A DNA stretch of 64,000 nt from positions 139,437,369-139,501,368 of the forward strand of contig OY755039.1 in assembly GCA_963576565.1 (NCBI GenBank), in the 5' to 3' direction. Below the pieces are notes generated by a model, which saw nothing but the letters and a program-made list of their open reading frames with translations, was not told the origin of the DNA and did no database searches. The position numbers and the translations under genes were made by a program. Positions 1 through 11,579 of this stretch are shown in pieces. How positions within the stretch are numbered: position 1 is the first letter of the stretch; each line of letters opens with the position of its first letter. The stretch comes from Aspidapion aeneum (taxonomy: Eukaryota > Arthropoda > Insecta > Coleoptera > Brentidae).

Positions 1-2
1 GA

Positions 3-1415
3 CCTTGCCCTGAGGATTGTAAACATTGCAGGAAAATTGACCAGAAAGAAGGAATTACCTACGTGCGCCAGATAAAGTTAGAACCAGATGAAGAATGGAT
101 GTCGGCTTCGATTAGAACCACACAACTTAACGACAAAGATGTAGGACCTATCTTGCGATTGAAAGAAGATAACAAGCCACGACCATCATGGCAAGATATC
201 GCAAACCAAGGGGTGATATTCAAATCACTGTGGGCACAATGGGATTCACTGATAGTAGAGGAAAACATCCTTAAACGTGCCTGGGAAAGTGCCGATGGCC
301 TTACTGTGGTTAATCAAGTAGTGGTTCCTAGGAGCATGGTAGACAATATAGTGGCCGAATGCCATGGTGGAAAATCAGGCGCGCACCTAGGCATAAATAA
401 AACCATGGACAAAATTCGAAACCGATTTTATTGGGTCAATTACTTTCAAGATGTGAAAAACTGGTGCCGCCGATGTTCGACTTGTGCAGCCAGCCAAGGT
501 CCCAAAACAAGGTCCAGAGGTCAAATGAAACAATATAACGTAGGTCTGCCATTCGAACGCATTGCTATTGATGTGGCCGGACTGTTTCCAGAAACTAAAA
601 AGGGCAACAAATACATCCTTGTTGTCATGGATTACTTTAGCAAATGGCCAGAAGTTTTTGCTTTGCCTAACCAAGAGGCCGCTACAGTTGCAGAAGTTCT
701 GGTAAATGATGTTTTCAGCCGATTTGGCATTCCTTTCGAACTATATTCAGATCAAGGAAGAAACTTTGAATCAAAGCTCTTCCAGAATCTCTGTGACCTT
801 TTAGGAATACATAAAACACGGACTACGGCTTTACATCCGCAGTCAGATGGCATGGTTGAAAGATTTAATAAAACAATAGAAGAACATCTGTGCAAAGTTG
901 TTGATGAGCACCAAACAGATTGGGACCAATATATTCCATTGTTTTTGATGGCCTATAGAACCGCCATTCACAATACGACAGGAGCTACTCCATCTAGTAT
1001 CCTGTTTGGTAGAGAACTGCGTTTACCATGTGATATCATGTTTGGTTCACCTGAAGAAGCACACTTAGAGGTTAATGACTATATCGAACGTTTAAGGCAA
1101 AAGCTGCACGATATCCATGAAGTGGTTAGAGAGCGAATAGAAATAGCCAGTGACCGCATGAAAGCGAGATATGACCTGAAAGCAAACTCTTCAGGGTTCA
1201 AAGAGAATGATCAAGTCTGGCTATACAATCCTCAACGCAAGAAAGGAAGATCACCTAAGTTGACACCACCATGGGAAGGGCCTTATAAAATTGTTAAGAG
1301 AATTAATGATGTAGTCTATCGAATCCAGAGAAGCCCGAAGTCCAAGATGAAAGTTGTTCATCTAGACAGACTAAAACCTTACCTGGGAAATGTTGATCGA
1401 GACGATCAAACCTGA
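3..1415 (+). CDS. Ty3/gypsy Pol, C-terminal part (integrase), truncated by window edge
   Basis: The frame is already open at the first bases of the window, so this is the 3' part of a longer pol frame. It encodes the end of the RNase H tether and a full integrase. Visible parts, counting residues from base 63, are an H2C2 zinc-binding segment around residues 100-145 (ending CRRCSTC), then the DDE core with D170 (IAIDVAGLF), D230 (YSDQGRNF) and E266 (GMVERFN), a D-X35-E spacing. A basic C-terminal domain follows (PPWEGPYKIVKRI), typical of Ty3/gypsy integrases that splice element cDNA into chromosomes. The stop is followed at once by a purine-rich tract (1414-1424) and an LTR, so pol is the last gene and there is no env here. 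No frameshift or stop is seen. Assignment to Ty3/gypsy is firm; the clade within it is not. Confidence 0.93.
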   Translation, partial: PCPEDCKHCRKIDQKEGITYVRQIKLEPDEEWMSASIRTTQLNDKDVGPILRLKEDNKPRPSWQDIANQGVIFKSLWAQWDSLIVEENILKRAWESADGLTVVNQVVVPRSMVDNIVAECHGGKSGAHLGINKTMDKIRNRFYWVNYFQDVKNWCRRCSTCAASQGPKTRSRGQMKQYNVGLPFERIAIDVAGLFPETKKGNKYILVVMDYFSKWPEVFALPNQEAATVAEVLVNDVFSRFGIPFELYSDQGRNFESKLFQNLCDLLGIHKTRTTALHPQSDGMVERFNKTIEEHLCKVVDEHQTDWDQYIPLFLMAYRTAIHNTTGATPSSILFGRELRLPCDIMFGSPEEAHLEVNDYIERLRQKLHDIHEVVRERIEIASDRMKARYDLKANSSGFKENDQVWLYNPQRKKGRSPKLTPPWEGPYKIVKRINDVVYRIQRSPKSKMKVVHLDRLKPYLGNVDRDDQT

Positions 1416-1427
1416 AGAGGAGGATAG

Positions 1428-1821
1428 TGTTACAAATTTAAGTTATTTAAATTTTATAATTGGAATTTATTTAGGTTTAGTGTAGTATTAGGTTGATTTA
1501 TCTTAAGGTTGTATTCTTAGTCTAGGTTTTAGTTGCGTTATCTGTGACTTGCAGTCGTAATAATACGAGAACTTTCCGGACGTCGAAGGCTGCCGGAAAG
1601 TTCGAGAGAGATGGACGATCCTATATATAGGGCCGGGGTCGCGCACCAGGCAGTCAGTCAGAGATAACCAACTGCCGTAGTAGCGAGATATAATAGACCG
1701 ATAACAGTAGTGAGTTATTAGTAACTTTAAGTGCGTGTTTTGTACATAATTGTCGAAATAAATTGACATATCGTTTTTTTGACAATTGCGAGTTTTAATT
1801 TGTCGTTGTGAACCCGTAACA
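1428..1821 (+). repeat. 3' LTR of the Ty3/gypsy element
   Basis: The 394-bp segment starts TGTTAC and ends GTAACA, an inverted TG...CA pair, directly after the polypurine tract GAAGAGGAGGA. It contains a TATA box (about 1621-1630, TATATATAG) followed by an initiator-like CAGTCAGTCAG about 30 bp on, and an AATAAA poly(A) signal near 1756. The partner 5' LTR lies outside the window, so target duplication and age cannot be judged. Confidence 0.85.
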
Positions 1822-3309
1822 ATATAAATTGAGGATAAATTTATATTGATCATCATATTTTAGTTTGGGGGGTAATAAGAGAAAGTTAAATAATTAAAAC
1901 CTTTTTTTTTTGCTTCACCACCTTAATAATTTTTAACCTAGTTAACCCCCCACCATTCTAAATTGTTCTTTTCCTCCCCCAGTAAAAATTATTCTATATT
2001 TGAATTTAGATGCTCCAAATATCCCAAAACCGATGTTAAATGTTTGCAGTTTCTACTAATTTCCTATCTATTTTGGCGGCCATCTTTTTCCCATGATTTT
2101 TAAAGTTCATTGCTAAGACAGGAGTTTTGATATCTATGATTCATTTTGCTTCTTTAAAGGTACTTTGCTCATTACTATCTATATAGAAGACACACGGAAA
2201 CACAAATTAAAATGCACTAGAATAGGCACTTTGTGTCTATCAGAATATGTACGGTCATGTTTAATAACAAATTTGGAGACTATCGCACCTTTTCGCACCA
2301 ACAGTGTATGTGCTCCGGAAAGTACATATCAGGACGAAAATATTTTTACAAAAATTAATATGAAAGTTCGTGAAAGCTTTTTTGTTAGTCCAATGAAATA
2401 TCGAGAAAAAAAAATTCATACACTTCTGGCACAATTTTTGTATCATTGGTATTTAAAGAATAAGTTTAAAATCCCTGTGACTAAAATTATCAAAAAATAA
2501 ACTACTTACCTTTGGTTAAAAAAGCAATTTTTAAAATTTTTTATAACTCTTCGCACTTCTTAGAAATAGCACATTAAATTTAGTGAAAAATAATGAACAA
2601 TAAAAAAACAATTGCTGATTGTCAGGAAATGTCAATTTCAAACAACGATATTTCGAAGCCTGATTTGGCAATGAAGCCAATTATGCTGGAATTTTAAGGT
2701 GCCATTATTTAGCTTTAAAAAATATGTAACCAAACAGTTTTATTCTTAAGTTAGTTTTTGCTATTTTTGGCCAAAATATTGGGGTTTCAGACTAAAGTGC
2801 GTCTGGGAAAATAGACGTTTATTGAACTAAAACAAAGGAAAAAATCGGCAACACGCTAGAAGCTTACCTTCTTTCATTTAAGAGCAGTTCCACAGTTTCA
2901 TTCGCGGCGCCGCGGACTTTCTTGTGGATGGAATTTTGGTCTTAATCTTAAAAGCACGTGTGACTTCTTCGGTGGTTTTTGCGAAAGTGGTTCTTCATTC
3001 CCCTGTCAAATACAGGGGGGCGGTTCAAACTCCCAGCGTGTGCAAAGCGCGCATGAATTTAACAAAATGATCAGGTGTTCAAAAAAGGAATTAACTTTCA
3101 ATAAAGAGAAAAATTATCACCTGATCGGAATTTTCACAAACAAGGAGTTTTTTTTAAAGGTTTGGCTAAAGAGCCCAAAAATATCAAAACAAAATTTAAG
3201 GTTAGGTTTTTTCCCAAAAATTCAAATAAAAACAAAAACAAAAATTAACTGGCAGCATTATAGTCAGAACATATTATTTTAAAACGCTTTACGTTTTCGG
3301 TCTAGGAGC
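1822..3309. other. AT-rich stretch with no recognised gene
   Basis: No domain, splice-bounded exon or repeat boundary is convincing. An open frame of 111 codons at 2165-2500 has no recognisable motif and AT-driven composition. A short GC-richer patch (about 2900-2960) has no coding signal that I can recognise. Confidence 0.5.
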
Positions 3310-4850
3310 AAATCATATTACTTTTTGACAACAGACCATTTCCCCCAAATTTGACCCCGCTGAATCCGAATATCTCTGTTGCCAACTCGCAAAATCGACA
3401 GGGACAGGGAAAATCCCCTCCAAACCCCCAAAAACCTGTTTTTTTTAGTTTTATGCAATTTTCTCGAAAACTAACCTTTTTATTAAAAATTGCAAAGAAC
3501 AGTTTTTTGTGAAGAATAAAATTCCCTTTCTAACGATGTATTGGTCAATAAGGTTAGGAAAAGCAAGTAGCTCTTCATTGGCGTACGTAAATTGGGATTA
3601 TTTAGAAAAAACATGTGTATTATAGGTTTTTCAAAATTTTCTCAAAAACCACACTTTTTAGGAAAAAATATGTAGTATACTTTATTATAGAACATAACAT
3701 TTTCTTTTAAAAACTTTATTAAAATGTCGGGTTGTTGCCATATTTAAGGCTTCGGGGGAAACTTATTTTCAAAAATAACTGAAATAATCAGTTTCTCATG
3801 CATATTTAAATATCTTTTCTAACTAAGATTTTCCGAAAGAAATGTGCCTTTATTCCTTATTGAGGATAAGACAATTTCTTTTTAAATGATATATTACAAA
3901 GTGAAGTTACTGATATGATAAATACTTCAAAAAGATTCGTAATTTATACCTACTAAAATAAAATGTTTCCAAATTAAAATAAACTGTTTTTTGATAAGAT
4001 ATTTTGATTTATCTAAGTTCTTTAAAGCAAAAAAACACCGGTTTTTAAGAAAATAGAATAAAACGTATGAAAAACATGTTTTTTTAATGATTTGTTGAAA
4101 TCACCCCAATTGACGGACGTCGCTGGAGAGTTTGCTATAAATCAAACTTCACCGAGTTACACACATTTTTAAAAAGAAAATTTCCCTGTCTACAAAAAAG
4201 TGTAGCACAAGTTTTTTCATGTTAAGCTTAGTTTTTGAGAAAATTAGATAAAACGTGTAACAAAAATGGTTTATTTTCTGTTTTTTCAAAATTAATTTAG
4301 ATTACGGTTGCCCCTGAAGTTTTATTTATAAAACCGATTTAATCATGTTATACGTCATTTTGAAGGAAATTTTATTGAGTATACCAAAATGTAATACATG
4401 GTTTTCTGTAGATATTAGTTTTTAAAAAAATTAAAATTACTTCAATTAACGGACGCCGCTGGAGAGCTTGTTATTAGTCTAACTTTATTAAGTTATACCA
4501 TGTTGAAAAGGGAATTTTATTGTCTACAATAAAGTATATTATACATTTTTCTCTTAGAAGCTTAGTTTTTAAGAAAATTTGAAAAAACCTCAAACTTTCA
4601 GATTTTAAGGGGTCTGGGGGGGTTTTTGGAGGTTTTTGCAGCCATTAAAAAAAAATAATATGTTATTATTTTTTAATTTTACAAATATGTATTTTGAATC
4701 TACACCTGTTACAATTTGGGCTTTCCAGCGGCAATTTAAAATTCCGCCGCCATTTTGGCCGCCATCTTGTTGACAAACAGGGATATTCGGATTCAGCGGG
4801 GTCAAAATAGGGGGAATTGCCCATTTGCCAAAAAGTAATATAAAATGCTT
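3310..4850. mobile_element. Foldback/MITE-like element with about 75-bp inverted ends
   Basis: The left end (about 3310-3385) reads TTTGACCCCGCTGAATCCGA and is repeated inverted at the right end (about 4775-4850). The interior has no long frame. It contains repeated sub-units, for example ACGGACGTCGCTGGAGAG near 4113 recurring as ACGGACGCCGCTGGAGAG near 4447, each followed by a similar AT-rich block. A diverged, inverted relative starts at about 8770. With no coding capacity it would depend on a transposase in trans. The superfamily is unknown. Confidence 0.6.
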
Positions 4851-4879
4851 CTAGAAAGTGGATTTTCCCGAATCTTGCC

Positions 4880-5244
4880 TGAACTATTAAACAGTTTCAG
4901 TACAGTTGACCACCTACAAACCATGAAAATCCTAATAAAACGAGCCAACGAATATAAATTTTCACTATATATTGCGTTTATAGACTTTGAAAACGCTTTC
5001 GATATCATTGAGCACTGGGCAGTAAAAAGCAACAAAATTAATCAAAATCCACGAAGGAACCAAGCCAAATCGCATAAGAAGAGGTCAGACAGGGTAACAC
5101 CATATTCCCTAAACTATTTAACCAGGCCCTAGAAGATGTTTTTAAAAACTTATATTGCGAAGAAATAGGCATCAAAGTAAGCGGACGATACTTGAACCAC
5201 CTAAGCTATGCTGACGCTATCGCCCTAATAGCAGATAAGAAATA
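4880..5244 (+). pseudogene. Fragment of an RTE-like reverse transcriptase
   Basis: The translation shows the start of an RT palm: DHLQTMKILIKRANEY, then motif A FIDFENAFD. After frame breaks the YADD-type catalytic motif appears as LSYADAIAL near 5205-5225. The intervening finger region is deleted or frameshifted. This is a small decayed piece of a non-LTR retrotransposon, different in sequence from the RTE copies at 5.5, 14 and 53 kb. It abuts the foldback element on its left. Confidence 0.6.
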
Positions 5245-6350
5245 AGAACCTATAAAAATGTTGTGGTTCGTAAGATATGAGATGAACGAAGTTAGTAATA
5301 GTGCCAACTTAACTTTGAACTACCCTGTATACGTGTTTTGATGGCGTTTTCGATAGAATCAATTTATTTTGTCATTATATATCGTATCCTTGTTATCATG
5401 GAGTTTCCATGGGGGTGGAATGGAGATAATTTTCGATCCATTTAACCCATTTCTCGAGCCTTCCGTTCCCTCCTGTTACGCTGAAACCAAATAGGGTGTT
5501 TCTAGGGGTTTAAAATATTGTTATTTTTTCCAAAAACAAATATACTAGACTTTGAAACAGGCAATAATGTCGGGAACGATATATATTATCATATTATCAA
5601 TCAATGCATAAACGGACATCCAGTACCTGATGATTGGAAAATTGCATTCATATCCTCAATACATAAAAAAGGAAACAAGCTGGATTGCAACAATTACAGA
5701 GGAATTTCAGTAACCAGTAATCTAAGTAGATTGTACGGCAGGATTCTTAGAGATCTAATAGAGAATGATTTTCACGAACAAGAAGAAGAGCAAAGTGGGT
5801 TTTGTGCAGGCAGATCTTGTAGTGATAATGTTTTTTGTCTTAAACAAGTAATTGAGAAAAGGAGCGCCAGAAATATTACATTTGCGGACCTACAAAAAGC
5901 ATATGATATCGTTCCAGTAGAAAAATTATGGACAGTGTTAGAGCAGACTAATATCAAGCATACATACATAAAAGCGAAAAAAGAATTAAACAAAGGGTCA
6001 AAATCTAAAATTAAAATTGGAAAACGACTTTCAAAAGAATTCCTGGTAACGAAAGGCTTAAGACAGGGATGTTGTATCTCTCCAACTCTTTTTAAAATAT
6101 ATATCGCAGTAGCTCTAAAAAACTGGAAACGCAAAGTACACGACATGGGAATACAACTTAACGACCGATTTACCATATACACACTACAGTTTGCTGACGA
6201 CCAAGTAATTCTAGCTAATGACAAAGAAGACATGGAGTATATGATGAGAAAGTTAACGGAAGAATACCAAAAGTGGGGGTTAACAGTGAACGTGGACAAG
6301 ACACAGTAGAAATAAAATTTCGGACTTCCATTGTCTTTATTTATTTTAAA

Positions 6351-6395
6351 ACACGACGTTTCGGTTAGTAAGTATCTCTAACCGTTATCAAGTGT
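6351..6395 (-). ncRNA. Degenerate hammerhead ribozyme motif in the Penelope-like element
   Basis: Read on the minus strand from 6395, ACAC (stem I) is followed by TTGATAA (canonical CUGANGA with two core changes), one extra C, stem II GGTTAG/CTAACC closing a 9-nt loop, GAA, the self-complementary ACGT (stem III, able to pair between two copies), then GTC and GTGT completing stem I. Penelope-like elements are known to carry hammerheads in their terminal repeats. The core changes suggest this copy no longer cleaves. The 3' half also occurs inverted at about 7380-7420. Confidence 0.55.
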
Positions 6396-6414
6396 AAACT
6401 AAACAATCTAGTCT

Positions 6415-7275
6415 CTAGGCTACTACTGATACTACTTGGTGTGCAGTCAGGTGTGACGGCCCGCCCCCTTTTTTAATTCTAAGACGCCTGTTTTCCTTAA
6501 GGAGTGGTTTCCATATGTTTGGTATGTCCGTGCTTGGTTGACTGAAAACTTCTTTATTCTGCATTATATACGCAGCTTCAATAAACTTTCGTTTTCGCCA
6601 ATGCGACTCCTTATGTAAAACTTTAGCTTCTGACCACTGAATCCTGTGATCATTTGACCATGCATGATCTGCTAAACCGGATTTTTCAATATCCCCTAAT
6701 TGGGTACTTTTTAGATGTTCATTTACTCTAACCTGAAGAGGGCGTTTCGTTTCACCTACATATGATTTACCACACTCACACGGGATTTGGTAAATACATT
6801 CCTTATTATTTGAGGGATTGTCTGGTTTTGTTTTAGTTACAAAGCTTCTTATCGTATTTCCCGAAGAAAATACTGTTTTTATATTATAATGTTTAGCTAT
6901 TCGTCTTATGTTTTCTGAAATCCCTTGAACATATGGAATGTTAATAACACCTAACGGATTATTATTTTGAGAATTTGGTACATTTAGTTTGTTTTTAATT
7001 TTAAATATCGTTGAGTTTATTAATTTCTCGGAATAACCATTCTGTTGTAAGTCCTTTTTAATGTTGTTAATTTCTGTGGTTAATTCTTCATTATTACTAC
7101 AAATATTTACGGCTCTTAAATACAAACTTCTTATAACTCCTTGTTTTGTTGCAACAGAATGATTAGACTTAAAATTTAGGTACTGTCCCGTGTGTGTAGG
7201 TGTCCTATATACAGTGGTTTGAATGTTTCTGTCTAATCGTAAGGGACTTAAGTTCGCCATTGCACCGCCACACAC
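6415..7275 (-). CDS. Penelope-like polyprotein C-terminus with GIY-YIG endonuclease
   Basis: The frame encodes about 285 residues. Its N-terminal third has the RT thumb/connector signature of Penelope-like elements (TVYRTPTHTGQYLNFKSNHS, then RSLYLRAVN). The C-terminal half has the endonuclease: CIYQIPCECGKSYVGET followed by RPLQVRVNEHLK, matching the GIY-YIG fold in which the second block is YVG and the downstream Arg and His/Glu residues are catalytic. The enzyme nicks target DNA for reverse transcription. The frame begins with a GTG and is closed upstream by a stop, so the start is only where the truncated frame opens and not a real initiation site. No internal stops occur within the surviving part. 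Confidence 0.85.
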   Translation of the reverse strand: MCGGAMANLSPLRLDRNIQTTVYRTPTHTGQYLNFKSNHSVATKQGVIRSLYLRAVNICSNNEELTTEINNIKKDLQQNGYSEKLINSTIFKIKNKLNVPNSQNNNPLGVINIPYVQGISENIRRIAKHYNIKTVFSSGNTIRSFVTKTKPDNPSNNKECIYQIPCECGKSYVGETKRPLQVRVNEHLKSTQLGDIEKSGLADHAWSNDHRIQWSEAKVLHKESHWRKRKFIEAAYIMQNKEVFSQPSTDIPNIWKPLLKENRRLRIKKGGGPSHLTAHQVVSVVA

Positions 7276-8037
7276 ACCGACACTGGAAATTATTGCGGCA
7301 ATAGAGACCGTTAGTCTACCTCAACCCGAAGCTGATGAGTTTCGCCATAAAGTAAGAACAACGTTGGACAGAAAGAAGCAGAGATACTTACTAACCGAAA
7401 CGTCGTGTTTTAAAATAAATAAAGACAATGGAAGTCCGAAATTTTATTTCTACACAATCATTGTCTACGAGTTTCAAACAAAGAAGACACAGTACTTATG
7501 TATTGGAAAAGAATCAAGTGAATTAGAACTAGAAAATGAACAAACAATATCTCCATGCAATGAGTATGTATACTTGGGTGTCACATTTGATAAGACAGGA
7601 ACAGACTGTAAAGAACTGGAAAAAAGAATAGTAAAAGTAAAAAAGGTTATTGGTTGTCTTAACAGAATGTAAAATTTAACATATATGAAACAATGGTGAA
7701 AAGCACGCTGTTGTATGGAATAGAGACTTGTCGCGTAAGAGAAAAATACAAAGCAAAAATGGAAAGTGTCGAAATGGATGCAATAAGAAGATCAATGAGA
7801 ATATCTAGAACAGATCATATAAGAAATGAGATCATAAAAGAAATAATGGGAATCGAGGGAAGCATAACGGATGACATCACTAAAAGGTAACTGATATGGT
7901 ACCGCCATATACAACGGATCAGCGACGAAAGATTACCAAAGCAGGGCCTAGACTGGCAACCAATAGGGCGCAGAAAAAGAGGGCGTCCTAAACTGCATTG
8001 ATTTTCTGCATTAGGGTCTACTAATAAGGTAATTGCA

Positions 8038-8470
8038 TGGGCACTTTTTTAAGACTTAGTGGTTATGATCGAAAATAGTTCGATATTGAGGTTTCGATCG
8101 TCTAAATTAGACAAGTTGACCTCCGTGCGTCTGTCCGTTTGTGTGTGTGTGTGTCTGTCCGGCCCACGATAGCTCTGGAACCGCTGGGTCAATTTTAATT
8201 AGATCGATCGATTTTTTTAACAGTTAAAAAATTGAAAACATGTTAACTTTCTAACGGAGCATCACATTAATATGCGGTTTTCAAAATATAGTAGAACAGA
8301 TTTTTCTCAATAATTTGTTTTACAATCAACAACTTCGTAAAAGCTTTCGGTTCTGAGATACTTACAAAAAACTTCTTTTAAGGCAGTTATTTTAAAGTAT
8401 GCCAAAAAATTTGTAAAAAAAATGTTTTAATAAAATGTTTTTTAAAATATTTTTCTAAATACGCCACTGG
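8038..8470. repeat. Dispersed repeat with GT-rich block
   Basis: The segment shows a (GT)n-rich stretch near 8140-8160, an 'xCGATAGCTCTGGAACCGCT'-like block and AACGGAGCATCACATTAAT. These are shared, with divergence, by the repeats at 30180-31040 and 62545-62960. No coding potential is seen. It is probably a non-autonomous element; its boundaries are approximate. Confidence 0.45.
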
Positions 8471-8769
8471 TAAAAAATCTCTGTTCCTGATTTATAGGCA
8501 TCGAGAATTATTTTTCATTTTCCCTTTGCCCACATTTTCTGTTCTGATATTACTTTTTCTCAACCAATTTATGGTTTTCAACTTTCCAAAAAGAAAATAA
8601 ATTCTTATTTAGGATTAATGTCTTTAGTATTGCCGGCGACCCACAAGAAGATCGAAAAAAGTTTTGTCGAAACGTAGAATGGTCGAAAAAAAAATATGTG
8701 ACTAATTTTTTCAAAAAGAAAATACACGAAAATAGATTAAACGAAATTGCACAAAACAATCATTTCGTT

Positions 8770-9990
8770 AAGGCAAGATTTCGAAAAATCCACTTTCTAA
8801 AAGCATTTTATATTACTTTTCCCCCTATTTCGACCTCGCTGAATCCGAATATCCCTGTTGCCACTTCGAAATTTTGACAAGGGCTGATATATTCAAAATG
8901 GCGGCCAACATGGCGGCGAAATTTTAAATTGCCGCTGTAAAACCCAAATTGACATATATTTATATAACTAAAAAATAATATAATATTAGTTTTGGCTGCA
9001 AAAACCTTCAAAAACCCCCAGACCCCCCAAAATCTGAAAGAGGTTTTCTCAAATTTTCTTTAAAATTAAGCTTCTAAGGGTATAATTCAATAAGGTGAGA
9101 CTGATAACAAATTCTCCAGCAGCGTCCGTTAATTGAAGTACATTAACAAAGTTGAAAAAATATCCATTTTCTTTTTCCCAAGATTTATTCGATATTTTTT
9201 TAACTAATACATACAGGAAAACAGGTGTTATATTTTATGATAGCCAATAAACTTTCCTTTAAAATAATGTATAACATTATTGGATTGGTTTCATAATTAA
9301 AACTTTATAGGCATCCGTAAATTAAATCAATTTTTGTTACACGTTTTATCTAATTTTATCAGAAACTAAGCTTAATATAGAAAAATATATACTATACTTT
9401 ATTGTAGACAGTAAAATTGCCTTTTCAACAGTGTCAAATTCGGTGAAGTTTGACTTTTAACAAACTCTCCAGCGACGTCCGTAAATGGGGATGTTTTAAA
9501 AAAATCATTAAAAACAACGTTTTTCAGGCGTTTTATTTAATTATTTTAAAAACCTTTATCAAAAAATGTGTTTTATACTTCGTCATAGACAATAAAATTT
9601 CCTTTCAAACGATGTATATCAAAGTGGAAGTTGTTCAACATTATTACCGCCCCAGTCATGTCTTTTTTTAAGTAATGATTTAAAATCACCAAACTAATCA
9701 TTTTTTTTACAGGTTTTATCCAATTTTTTTATAAACTAAACTTTCAACGACAATGTCTTCTTAACTTTTCGATGGACAATAAAATTTTCTTTCAAACAGT
9801 GTACCACAAAATATGACTTATGTTATTGGTAAATTTTTTTCAAAATTAAGGTCATTGGGATGAAAAAAGATAAAAAAACAATTTTTTACCTAAGAAGCTT
9901 AGTTTTGTTAAAAAAACCATATCTAGAAATTGCTTTTTTTGATTATTTTTTAAAACTTATTTATATAGGTACGCCCCTGGAGTCTGAAAT
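8770..9990. repeat. Inverted relative of the 3.3-4.85 kb foldback element
   Basis: From 8770 the sequence follows the reverse complement of the end at 4850 (GCTGAATCCGAATATCCCTG, then the sub-units CTCCAGCAGCGTCCGTTAAT and CTCCAGCGACGTCCGTAAAT). The far end is not clear. No coding region is supported. Confidence 0.5.
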
Positions 9991-10706
9991 GTGACATAAG
10001 CCACACATTATCAAAAAAAGTACACTTGGCAACGTCGGGTATATAAATTCGACGAGTTTACGATTCGAGTTTTTTTTGGTTTCGTTTCGACATCACTTTG
10101 TTTCGATGCTTTTGCGATTTAACTTTAAAAAAAAAAAAAAACTTTATTTAGCAAGAATATGCTACAATTTTTACGACTATATTATATTCGACATCTGTAT
10201 GGATCGACAAAACTACGTTTCGTTTAAATAATTTTCGTCTATTCTATTTTCGATTGTTTTATTTATTTAACTAGTTTTAGCTAAAATTATATATGGAAGG
10301 AAAGTTCCTGAATTAGTAAGCTAGTGACCTTAGTCTGAAGTTCCAAAGTAGACCAAGGATCTGTATGATTAGACCTTCCGAAACCTACCTCTCTCCTATT
10401 TCACTTTTGAGTCCACTGGTCCCTATTAGGGTGGGGGTGATGGTTATTTCTCCAGTGATAGTGTCCCCTCCAAGGTCGGCCCCTGATGTAGTGGCCATTT
10501 CCTCTATGTCACTGTCGATTCCTCTATTACAAAAAATCACAACATTAAGACAAAAGTCTACCCTTTAAAATGTAAAAAATTAAAATTTCCTCAAATTAAA
10601 CATTTTTTAAAAGCTATAGAAACACGCCAAGTAAAGTCAAAGATTATAGAATATAAGTAAATGTCAACAATAAAAAAAAATTGCAATACTTAGATTTAAA
10701 ATCTTG
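9991..10706. other. No recognised feature
   Basis: AT-rich sequence with a 67-codon open frame near 10365 that shows no motif, splice context or codon signal. I see nothing supportable here. Confidence 0.4.
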
Positions 10707-10708
10707 TA

Positions 10709-10906
10709 CAGTCGGGGACTTTTTAAATTGCCGCCCTCGAAAATAAAAAATATTCCTATTTGAAATTCAGAAAAGTATTTTGAACCAAAACAAAAAAATT
10801 GTAAGCCTTACCGCTGTCTGTATATATACATATTTATTATTTTTTTTGTTTGATATCTTTAAATGATTAGTTTTGACAGAACGGCAATTTAAAAAGTCCC
10901 CGACTG
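10709..10906. mobile_element. Tc1/mariner-type MITE, 198 bp
   Basis: The ends are inverted repeats of about 26 bp beginning CAGTCGGGGACTTTTTAAAT, flanked on each side by TA (10707-10708 and 10907-10908), the target duplication typical of the Tc1/mariner superfamily. The interior is non-coding. It is a non-autonomous element that would need transposase in trans. Confidence 0.85.
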
Positions 10907-11579
10907 TACCTACTATTTACCTATCAAAATCCATATAAAAGGAATCTCTGGATCCACTGGAACATCTTCTTAGCTTGAGAGATAGATCAGGAGAGCTGTC
11001 TTGGTCCACCATGGTATTCTCTAATGCTTTTTTTTTGAGTTATGCTTGCTTTCAACTCATCATCCCATAGTGTAATTTTTTAGACTTAACAGAAACACAA
11101 ATAGGTAAACCAAAAAGGTTTTTAAAAAATCCCGACCTCAAGTAAGGTTTTTGATTTCTAGATAAAATTTTCATTGATTTTATCTCAAAAAAAAGTTATG
11201 CCTTATAAGAGGGATATGTTTTATCATACAGTTCCGACCAAAGGCAGAGAAACTCCCTAAAATTTTATAAAAATCTGAAGATTCATTTAAAAACTTCCAG
11301 GCCTTGATCTTCGGAGCGGTAATTCAAAAAATTTTGCAATTCTTGTTTATTTTGACCATACTAAGAGGTATCTGTCGCGCCGGATGTGAAAAATTTTGCA
11401 GTTTTAGCATTGACCATACAAATATAATCAAAGGTTTTAGTCTGCGAATTCAGGCTAAACATCTCATTTAGATCTAATATCACTAAAAAAGGTACAATTT
11501 TTGCAATAATAAACACATTTTCATGCGCCGCAGGCAAAATTTTAGCATTTTAAGTAGAAAAAGCCTCAATTTTTACCAA

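Larger units (their letters stand above)
6309..7483 (-). mobile_element. 5'-truncated Penelope-like element with inverted ends
   Basis: The insertion has about 75-bp inverted repeats (about 6309-6383 and 7380-7453), both containing CGGACTTCCATTGTCTTTAT, and an 11-bp target duplication. Inside, on the minus strand, is the C-terminal coding region of a Penelope-like element with its GIY-YIG endonuclease. Tandem or inverted partial copies and variable-length target duplications are characteristic of this class. The RT catalytic domain is absent, so the copy cannot move by itself. A separate short fragment of the same end sequence sits at 17959-18020. Confidence 0.8.
5530..8000 (+). pseudogene. 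RTE-type non-LTR retrotransposon ORF2, split by a Penelope-like insertion
   Basis: The RT domain runs from 5530 to 6308 (WKIAFISSIHKKGNK, GISVTSNLSRLY, QSGFCAGRS, motif A ADLQKAYD, GLRQGCCISP, catalytic FADDQVIL). It resumes at 7484 with YLCIGKE, YVYLGVTFDKTG and the RTE-type tail with RRKRGRPK-like basic residues up to about 8000. The break is a 1175-bp insertion (6309-7483) flanked by an 11-bp duplication AAGACACAGTA (6298-6308 and 7484-7494). Stops and frameshifts near 7670 and 7890 show the copy is dead. The endonuclease half is missing (5' truncation is usual for LINEs). A related decayed copy lies at 56.1-57.6 kb on the other strand. Confidence 0.85.

Noticed and set aside
2165..2500. 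111-codon plus-strand frame
   Set aside because: No domain, splice context or repeat partner; composition follows the AT-rich background.
7333..7402. CTGATGAG followed later by CCGAAAC as a second hammerhead on the plus strand
   Set aside because: No stem II pairing between the two blocks and the spacing is far too long; the CCGAAAC belongs to the inverted copy of the Penelope end.
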